64,000 nucleotides of DNA, from contig CP154954.1 in NCBI GenBank assembly GCA_039621445.1, forward strand, positions 41,905,572-41,969,571, read 5' to 3'. How positions within the stretch are numbered: position 1 is the first letter of the stretch; each line of letters starts with the position of its first letter. Shown here piece by piece: positions 56,333 through 64,000 of the stretch. This DNA comes from Euglena gracilis (Eukaryota; Euglenida; Euglenophyceae; Euglenales). The translations under genes and the position numbers were made by a program. The notes below the pieces were generated by a model. That model was given only the letters and a program-made list of their open reading frames with translations, had not been told where the DNA came from and ran no database searches.

Positions 56333-57306
56333 CAGACGTTTAGAGTGTGCACCAAAAAACTTTTCTGTGTATCACATGTTCACCAAGAGGAATTTTGTGT
56401 TCACCTGTGTTCACAAATTTTTATGTTCGCATGTGTTCACCAAGTATTTTTGTGTTCACCAAAAAAGGTGTTGAGAAGAATATCAAAGTTGTTTTTGTCC
56501 CTCGGAAAGGGGATAGGCATTTGTTCGGGCGTGAATGGAAAAATGAGATTTGTTGCATTTTGACCCGGGTCTTGGAAAGAGGAACAACTGTGGCGGCATT
56601 GCAAGAGCGTTTTTTGCTTGCTTGAGCCCAATACTTTGGGGTTGGCAAATGGCACGCCGTCCCGGAATGTGAATAAGAATGTTTGCGACGTTTCGAAGCA
56701 ACACTCCAGGCAGAAGATTTTCAAACATTCGCTGACACATGCTAAGAAAAGCCTTAAAAAAAGCTCAACCCCCGGCGTCATCGTACAAGTGGGACCTATC
56801 CCCTAATGTTGGTATTTTTTCCCCTGATTCTGGCATTCCACTGGGATATTTTTGGACGTTTCCGGTGCGCGGAGCGTGCCCAGGTGTAGCCTGTCACAGG
56901 GGGTGTAGCCTGTCACAGGGATTTGGGGTTGGGTTTGGGATTTGGTGCAGGTCAGGAATTTTAGGCCAAATAAGGCCGAATTCTCAAAAATTGGACCTAA
57001 AATTGGGCCTTGATTTTCGGGTTTATTCAGGTTGAAAGTGAAGGCGGCCGACATCATAACCCCTGTGAGTAACCCCAATTTTTCCTCACTCCGCATGCAG
57101 GAAACCCTGGACAGGTTCTGACAAGTGGAATCGATCACGGTCCACCCCCTGTCACACATTTGGATCCCGCAGGGGATCAGTTTGAGGCTGCCTTATACTT
57201 TTTCTTTTTTTCTTGTTCACCCAAATTTCTCAGTGTGTTCACCTGTGTTCACCAAAAAAAAAATGTGTTCACCAGCGTCTTTGTGAACACACTAAGTGGA
57301 TGTCTG
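56333..57306. mobile_element. CAGAC-ended element with GTGTTCACC repeats
   Basis: The left end CAGACGTTTAGAGTGTGCAC and the right end GTGAACACACTAAGTGGATG then TCTG are imperfect inverted repeats. The flanks GGCCGGGAC and GGCTGGAAC match in 7 of 9. GTGTTCACC is repeated at both inner edges. It lies between the 56.1-kb stop and the ZFAND2-like gene. Confidence 0.6.
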
Positions 57307-57907
57307 GCTGGAACGTGTGCACACCACGGAGGCTTACAAGCAAGCCCTGGAGCCATCCTCCTCCTTTTTTTTCCATTTGAGGAGTTCATAGCTCCAACAG
57401 GCAAGTTTGAAGGCAGTTGCATTTTTTTCATCAAATCACTGACCCCAAGGATTGAGTTCCTTCGGATAATTTGATGAAAATGCACTCATCCAACTCAAGT
57501 ATCCTCCAAAGGTGTAACCCCCCCCGCCAAATATAAGCAACTCTTTGGCCAATTTTCGGCCGACACCCAAATTTCCTACTCCCAAAGTATACGCGACCTC
57601 GGACTGGGCAATATGAAGGAAATGGCATTAAAGCGGCAGAATCAGCAAATTCCAAACACAAGCAACCCCCAAATAACCGGTTGCTTCTATTTGGGGGGTC
57701 TACCCCAACTGGATTGGATCGTGGGAATGGATCTGATCTTTGCTGAGCTGCGGCAAGGCCGCACTCCATGATTTCTGTCCAACTGTCTCGCAGGACAAGC
57801 CTGCAGTCCAAACCTTTAGGACCAGGGGTTGGGTGTCTGCGTGTTCCCGCCCGTCTGTGCTCTTTCCAGGGCCCTTGCCATGCCGTCCTGATGTGACCGG
57901 CTCACAT

Positions 57908-58093
57908 ATGTCACTCGCCTCCGTGGTGCAGGGGAAGCCCTGCCACTGCTGCGGGATTTTTGTGGACCTTCCTTTCACATGTCACAAGTGTGGGGAGAGC
58001 CTGTGTGAGGTGTGTGTGTGTCGCGCGCGCGCGTGTGTGTGTGTGTGCGTGCGGATGTGCATGTGTGGGCACACATTTGCATATGTGTACGTG

Positions 58094-58130
<37 letters not shown>

Positions 58131-61100
58131 AAGCGAGCGTGCATGCGTGCATGTGTGCGCACATGTGTGCGATGTGTACTCCTAATTCCACCAGCCCTGT
58201 GGCCGAAGGGATCACGTCTTGGAGAGGGAATGCACACGGCTTGGGCAACCGTCAAGTGCATCATTTGTGTCACCCCATGCGTCATTTCAGTCCCATCGCC
58301 TGCAGGACCATCGCCTCTTCGCCAGCCACAACTGCCGCGGCCACTACGACAAGGTGGTGCCGGAGTGCCCGCTGTGCGGCCAGTTGGTCCCCACGGCCAG
58401 GGGCGGATAGCCAACCTTTGGTCTCACACACAAACATGTCCAGCGCGAATGAGGGGGGCAGCCGAAGGCTCCACTCGCAGACCTTGGAATGGGAAGGCCC
58501 CCCTGTATGTGCAACTGGCAACCGTTTAGAATGGACGCAGCTCACACATTTTAAGATATTCCACCATGCATTTGCTGCCAAAGCAGTGGCACCACCACTG
58601 GCAACTCCCCCCCTCCCCACACACATGTTGACGAACCCCCCACGCCGGCCAGAGCGTCTCTCCAGAACCCCCTCTGTGTTGTCTGCCTTGTCACCTCCCA
58701 TTTTCGCTGTCAAAGAGGAGTTCCAAAACAATAGAAACACTCAAAAATGAGTTTTTTTCCCCTCTTTGGGAGGTGGACGGGTTTTGTTTATCATGACCCA
58801 ACCTGTTGACCCGGGTGGTAACAGCATCCCCTTTGACATCCCATTGATTGACAAAAATCGACCCCCCAGGCAATTTTTAACGCTGGGTCATTTCCACTTC
58901 ATCCCTGAAATGAGAAGCCCAACGACACACAAGAACATTGCCCTATTTTCTCCCCTAGTTGTTTGCAAATGCATGCCCCGCGGCAAACGGGCCTTATCTT
59001 GAAAAGAAGCTTTGACCCCACCCCAGCACCCCAGGGAGGTCCAGCCCGCCAGCAGCCTTTTTCCAGCCAGCAGCCTTTTTTCCAGCCCTGCACCTCCCTC
59101 CCCCCCCACCCATCAGCGAGTTTTATTTATTTCCAGCCACCCTTTGGGCCGCTGGACGACAACAGATTTTTGGCATTTGTGGGTGCAACAACAATCGGCC
59201 GAAAAACGGGTCAAAAATGGGCGAAAATGGGTCGGAAAACGGCTGTCCGGGGCCCCGGGGCAAATTTTGGATAAAAAAAACGTTGTTTTTTTGCATTTGC
59301 CAAAATTGGCATTTTTTTGACATTTTTGCAGTTTCTATTTTTGGTACCCGTTTCGACACCCCCAGTCAGGCCCTGTTCCAGCCCTGGGGCGTGGCCATGG
59401 GGGGTCAACCAGCAGCCTTTTTCCAGCCAGCCCAAGTTTTTCATCCTCTGAGCTAGACCCCCCCGGGGGGGGGTCGTTGAAAAACACCCTGGTGGCAAGT
59501 CTGTTGTTGTTGTTTTGGGGGCAGATTTTTCAAAACGACCATTGGGCCCGGAGCGCTGTGCAAGCCGAAGCTGAAGGATCCCAGGGTCCACTGGCTGGCA
59601 GTCTCAAGCTGGAAAGTCACTGGCCACTTCACCCTGGAGATGGGGGGGGGTCTGGTCCCCCCCGACAGGAAAAAAAACAGTATCTTCCGTCGCTTTGCGC
59701 CAATGTGGAGACGAGGTTATGGTGTATATTTCTTTTGTATTTTCATCCCAAATAGCTTCCCAACGTTCCAAAAATGGACATCTCTGGCATGTTTTGGGTG
59801 TAACAAAAGGAAATTCTGGTGCTTCGTGCCCCCAAGAACCCTGGGTCATGGGGGAGGAATGTTGGCCAGAATTGTCAGTTTGCATGGTGTTTTATTCGCT
59901 CCTTCCTGCGGCTCACAACCAAGATCCAAACCACGCCGTGTCCGTCCACATGGAAAAGGTACGACGGCTTGCCAGTGTGCGCTTGCCCAGTAGAGCCATG
60001 GTGGAGGGCCCAGGACCCCCGTGAGCCCAATTGTGATGGTGAGTGCGTGCCCGTCTCGCCAAACTGTTTTTCCAGTTTATGTGCAGCGCCACCGTGCATG
60101 CCCCCCCCCCCACCTAGGGCTGCCCGCGGGAAGGGAAGACCGCGTCCCCGCAGCCCCAGCGCCTCAATTTCTGCGCCTTCCGGGACTGCACCGCCAACGA
60201 GCACGTCCTCATCCGCTGCAAAGCATGCGGCAACTCCTTCTGCGTCCCACACCGCCTGCAGGTCAGCTGCCTCTCCCACACCTCCCCCCCCCCAGACAGG
60301 GAGGTCCATAGAGGACAAGTTTTTTTTAAAACTCAGGACTGTCTCTTAAGGACCGCCCTTGGCCAAAGGGCCGGCCAAGTTGGCAGTCGAACGGGGTCAA
60401 AAATGAAAAGTGAGAAACATTTTTCATACGTCCAGATATAGTTCTGAGCCTCGTACACAGTACCTCCCCCCCCTTGTGACAAATGCATTGTTGGTATGAA
60501 ATGATTTTAAGACAATTTTACCCCCCACCTATAGGAAAAAATGCTCGAAAATGGCCGAAAATGGCCGAAAATGGCCGAAAATGGCCGAAAATGGCCGAAA
60601 ATGGCCGAAAATGGCCGAAAATTGCAAAAATCGGGGGGTCAACTATAGGTGCTTGCCCTTGTCCAACGACCGGCCTTGTCCAACGACCCCCCCGGTCAGT
60701 AGCGATCTTTTTCCAGGTGATATTTTTTCCAGACGTTTGTGTTCTGTCAGAGTATAGACCACACAATTGCAAAGTTTTTTTTGTCTAGTTTCCTGCAAAT
60801 CAGCAACTTTTGGCCTTTTTTTGGCCCCTTTTTTTGGCCAGTTTGGACCACTTTTGGCCACTTTTGCCCATTTTGGGCTGCATTTGGCAATTCAGACCAC
60901 TTTGTTTGGATGCATTTTTGCTTCCAAACATTTTTGCTTTATACCAATTTTCGGCTGCTTTTGGCTATTTTTGCACATTTGTGGCCATTTTAGCCACTTC
61001 TATTGCTTTTATCCACTTCTTGCCCCTTTTTGGCCACTTTTGGCCATTTTGTGGTCACTTGCACAGATTCAGTGACTGCAATTTTGTAATCGATGGGCGC

Positions 61101-62131
61101 TTTTGCATGCATTTTTCTCTCATTCAGTCATTTTTAGTTGTACCTGATTCTTGTCGCGCGGTGCCACGGCTCATGCGGTGCCGCACGGTGCACACGGTGC
61201 CGCACGCGATGCGAAACACGCGGTGCATGCGGTGCAGAAGCATCCCCCTTGGGGCGAAGCGGGAGAAGAAAATGTTGACCCCGGTCTTGTCTAACGACCA
61301 CCCCCGCCCGGTCAGTAGCGATATTTGGACAAATTAGCGACCCCCCCCCCCGGTCAGTAGCGATATTCAGCAGTCGTTGGACAGGCGGGGGGGGTACTAT
61401 GCTGTTTGGGATTCCTGAAGGGCCCACTGTCTGAGAAGGGGAATGTGCGCTCTACAGAGCAGAATAATATTTTGGTTTCCTCTCCACAGGTGGCATTTTT
61501 CTTATTTTTCTTTACACAGTGACCAATTTTTGGCTTCACCCCCAGTCCAAAGGACTTTTGTCCGCACAGAACAGTACCACGACCGACAGGGTCGGCGTTT
61601 TGGCCATCGGACGGACACTCAAATCACCCGCTTGCAGACCGCCCGCGTCACACTGTCGTGGTTTGGGAAGTCTGGACTGAGGCATCGCTCTACTCCCTGT
61701 CTCTCTCTCTTGTCCGTTGAAGTGGGCGTAGGGACAAAGTCCGCGGATTGGGGGGGTGCTGGGCTGACCTGCTCCGCAGGAGGAGCGTCCCCCCCTCCCC
61801 CTTGTCAGGAGGACCACGACTGCCCCCGGCTGCGGGAGGAGCAGCAGCGGAGGGCCCGGCGGCCAGGGCGGGCCGGGGACGCCCGGCAACGCTACAGGTG
61901 GGCGGGGGGTCCCCCTCCCGTCCCACGGTTGGGGTCTGGTTGGTGCTGCCTCCCCCTCCCCGCCTCCGGGGTCTTCCCGGACCGCCCTGCCGGAGGCTGC
62001 AGGCCCAGGCCAAGAAGGAGGCGGTAGAGCCGGCGGGGCGAGTTGGCCTGCTGGGCAGGCACCGACAGTTGACCAGCCCCGACCGTTGCCGACTACCCAG
62101 AGAATGGCAACTGGAAAAAGTGACAAATTAA
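57908..62131 (+). CDS. ZFAND2-like: ZFAND2-like protein with two AN1 zinc fingers
   Basis: A stress/proteasome-associated AN1 protein (family role of ZFAND2A/B, the AIRAP type). Exons: 57908-58009 (KPCHCCGIFVDLPFTCHKCG), 58306-about 58402 (DHRLFASHNC then VVPECPLCGQLVPTAR), 59924-59958 (PNHAVSVHMEK), 60118-60261 (LNFCAFRDCTANEHVLIRCK then ACGNSFCVPHRLQ), 61809-61897 (EDHDCPRLREEQQRRARRPG) and a last exon ending at 62027 or 62131 depending on the acceptor. Cys/His order gives two AN1 fingers with the family's VPxCPLC and xVxxHxxxxC linkers between them. Phases agree at every junction. The 58402 donor would have to be GC. Finger 1 has C-x2-C where relatives have C-x4-C. The start could be ATG 57908, or a CAG acceptor at 57931-57933 with an upstream first exon. 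Confidence 0.8.
58018..58170. repeat. TG/CG microsatellite in ZFAND2-like intron
   Basis: Imperfect TG repeats start directly at the donor of the first finger exon. Confidence 0.9.
60118..60261 (+). CDS. ZFAND2-like exon carrying most of the second AN1 finger
   Basis: A clean 144-base phase-0 exon between cacctag and CAG|gtcagc. It reads FCAFRDCTANEHVLIRCKAC then GNSFCVPHRLQ. The finger is completed by EDHDC at the start of the exon at 61809. Confidence 0.88.
60546..60625. repeat. (AAAATGGCCG)n minisatellite
   Basis: About eight copies of the decamer, the same unit as near 10.32 kb inside the 9588-10389 element. Confidence 0.92.
61150..61240. repeat. GCGGTGC-type degenerate repeat
   Basis: Repeated GCGGTGC(C)GCAC and CACGGTGC motifs in about 80 bases. 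Confidence 0.7.
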
Positions 62132-62474
62132 TACGGATATATAGCGTAGTAATGACAATGATAATGATCCAACAAGAATTATAAAATAATAGCAATAGCA
62201 ATGGCAAAGATAACAATGATATCAGTAATAATCAGAATAAATAACACCTGCAACTCGGAAGGCCGGCAAGTGCTATGAATGTCTATGGATGCTTCACCTC
62301 CAGCAAAAACAGCTAAAATTGGCCAAACATGGCCAACTCCATCAAGAATACATGCTCAAAAATGCACGAAAATTGCCACACTGACCCAAAATAACCCTGA
62401 GAAAAATTGAAGTGTGTTGTGTGGTCATGGTATATGATTATTATCACTGTATTATATTGTTTTCCATTCCCGTG

Positions 62475-62968
62475 CCCCCCCCCCCCGACAATTGACGTCC
62501 CCGGGCAATTGACGCCCCCAGGCAATTGACGCCCCCGGGCAATTGTCACCCCTGGCTGTGCCAGCCAATTTGTCACCCCAGGAAATTTTCGCCCCCTTCC
62601 GTGCTGCCCAATTTGTCACCCCCATTTGCAGTATTGCTCTGTGAACTTTCTTTTCGCCGCATGACTCGATTGATCTTCTACTTCGCTGCAACGCGCTGAG
62701 AATTTTCGCATACCAAACGCTCTGCACAATATCACGACCATAGATTATTTTTCCTGCATTCACTTGTGTTTCAGATGGTGTTCTTGGTCATTTAGTTCAA
62801 ATGTGGCTGACATTGGTGGGCAATTGACGCCCCCGGGCAATTAACGCCCCCGGGTAATTGTCATCCCTCTCTCTCTGTGCCGGCCAAATTGTCACCCCGG
62901 GAATTTGTCACCCCCCTCCGTGCTGCCCAATTTGTCGCGCGACAATTGCCCCGGGGGGGGGGGGGCGG
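62475..62968. mobile_element. CAATTG-family dispersed element, copy 3
   Basis: Same layout as 26150-26645: CAATTGACGCCCCC array, TGTGCCAGCCAATTTGTCAC, a middle starting TGAACTTTCTTTTCGCCGC, a second array and the right end TTGTCGCGCGACAATTGCCC with a G-run. Confidence 0.85.
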
Positions 62969-63047
62969 GTATGACTTATTTTTATTTTATTTTTATTTCT
63001 ATGACTTATTTTTTATTTTCTTTTACTGGCATGCACCCTAACTGCAG

Positions 63048-63187
63048 CCAAGTATTTGCCGGCCAGGGCCGACCACGCCGACCAGAGCACCAAAATGACA
63101 AGTGACCGTTGGTGCCTGCTGCTGGGGGCCCAGCGGTTCGCCAACACCCCGCAGACTGCCATCGGCTCCACCAGCGTGGCCTCCGAG
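63048..63187 (+). CDS. Exon of an unrecognised downstream gene
   Basis: Between actgcag and GAG|gtgcct the GC3-rich frame reads AKYLPARADHADQSTKMTSD then RWCLLLGAQRFANTPQTAIG and STSVASE. I do not recognise the family. A weaker candidate next exon starts at 63365 (VPPLENCENHRVEF). The gene would continue beyond the window. The first 50 bases are similar to 37585-37635. Confidence 0.42.
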
Positions 63188-63460
63188 GTGCCTCCAGTCC
63201 CCCCCCCCCCTGCTGTCTGCCCTTCTTCTTGTGATGATGCATTTTCTGCGGTATTTTCCGCATTTCTCAACCATTGAGCATTGTGCTCTTCTCAGGTTGG
63301 TGCTTTCTCAATTGGGGTATGATTTTGTTTATTTTCATTGTGTCAAAAATTCCAGATTCCCCCAGGTGCCACCGCTGGAAAATTGTGAAAACCACCGAGT
63401 GGAGTTCCAACACGTCACGGGCAGTTCAAAAACCTGGACATCAACCCTCCAAAGATAAAA

Positions 63461-63498
63461 ATTGCGTCGGTGTGCACAAATATGCGCACCGACGCAAT
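63461..63498. other. Strong hairpin
   Basis: ATTGCGTCGGTGTGC and GCGCACCGACGCAAT are 15-base arms with one mismatch around an 8-base loop. Confidence 0.8.
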
Positions 63499-63499
63499 A

Positions 63500-64000
63500 C
63501 AGCTCCAGTGCGAGTTTGGCCGCATAAGTGGATGTTTTCCACTACCCCACAGAATCTCATTGGAATGAAATGGACTCTGCCCACGCAACTTCTGTCTCTG
63601 CATTGCCTCCATAGATTTTGGCTGGGAGTGATCTTTCACGGTCAAAAAAAAATGCATGAAATGACAACGATCAACGCCTTGCGGGCAAAAAAGAACAGAA
63701 CGCTGTCACGACATGCTGTCTGGCCTGCTGAACGAACTCGTCGACGTGTGAAACCATCGGGACTCACCCCCCCCTCCCCAAAGAGAGAAATTTACTAAAA
63801 GGACACAAAACTCCACTTTTACACCCCCCCCTTCCTGTGTGACAACTACCACCTGGTGGCGTTCTGGAGGTGGGGTGGCAGGTTTACCTCTTTGCTTGCT
63901 TTCTGAACCTATACTGCGGTGTGGAGGTTTTTGAAGTTGGTTACAAAAGGAGTGGATTTTCACATTCAACAAATGAAAAAATATAAAATAATAGGTTGAA
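63500..64000. other. No gene recognised at the window end
   Basis: Unbiased open frames on both strands. No exon-like GC3 or known motif was found. Confidence 0.4.

Larger units (their letters stand above)
60460..61397. mobile_element. GTACCTCCCC..TGTCCAACGACC element with a nested element
   Basis: Left AGTACCTCCCCCCCC, right CGTTGGACAGGCGGGGGGG then TAC. CTTGTCCAACGACC and GGTCAGTAGCGAT recur inside. A second element (CACCTATAG..CTATAGGTG, about 60529-60651) carrying (AAAATGGCCG)n is nested near the left end. Confidence 0.55.

Overview
The window is nuclear DNA of a eukaryote, most likely a single-celled one with a large, intron-rich genome. There are no long prokaryote-type genes. Coding sequence appears as short exons, mostly 40-230 bases, with strongly G/C-biased third codon positions. 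They are separated by GT-AG introns of about 100 bases to more than 3 kb that are full of microsatellites, C- and G-homopolymers and short inverted-repeat elements. The lineage cannot be fixed from the sequence. One-way gene order, possible GC splice donors and element-filled introns would suit a dinoflagellate-like or other large-genome alga or protist, but this is only a suggestion.

All recognised genes read on the + strand. (1) About 0.5-12.5 kb: a glycosyltransferase of the nucleotide-diphospho-sugar transferase type in about nine exons. (2) 14.5-25.0 kb: a Mak11/PAK1IP1-type WD40 protein (60S ribosome biogenesis) in 12 exons. Splice phases agree at every junction except one, and the last two exons appear to add a WWE domain. 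(3) 28.1-44.1 kb: two WW-type exons followed by many proline/serine/alanine-rich exons. (4) 45.1-52.7 kb: an alpha-kinase of the eEF2-kinase type in at least eight exons. Proline-rich exons from 54.2 kb to a clean stop at 56.1 kb may be its C-terminus, and the WW/proline-rich exons may be its N-terminus. (5) 57.9-62.1 kb: a ZFAND2-like protein with two AN1 zinc fingers. (6) At 63.0 kb one exon of a further, unrecognised gene begins.

The named genes share a loose theme of translation and protein quality control: a ribosome assembly factor, an eEF2K-like kinase and an AN1 stress protein. Nothing in the sequence shows that they form one system.

The spaces between exons hold several families of short, apparently non-autonomous elements with terminal inverted repeats. 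Two copies have perfect 10-bp direct flanking repeats (9.59-10.39 kb and 14.77-14.87 kb). A third, at 50.3-52.0 kb, has an 8/10 match. Several families end in C-runs on the left and G-runs on the right. Many boundaries and exon edges below are read by eye and are approximate where stated.
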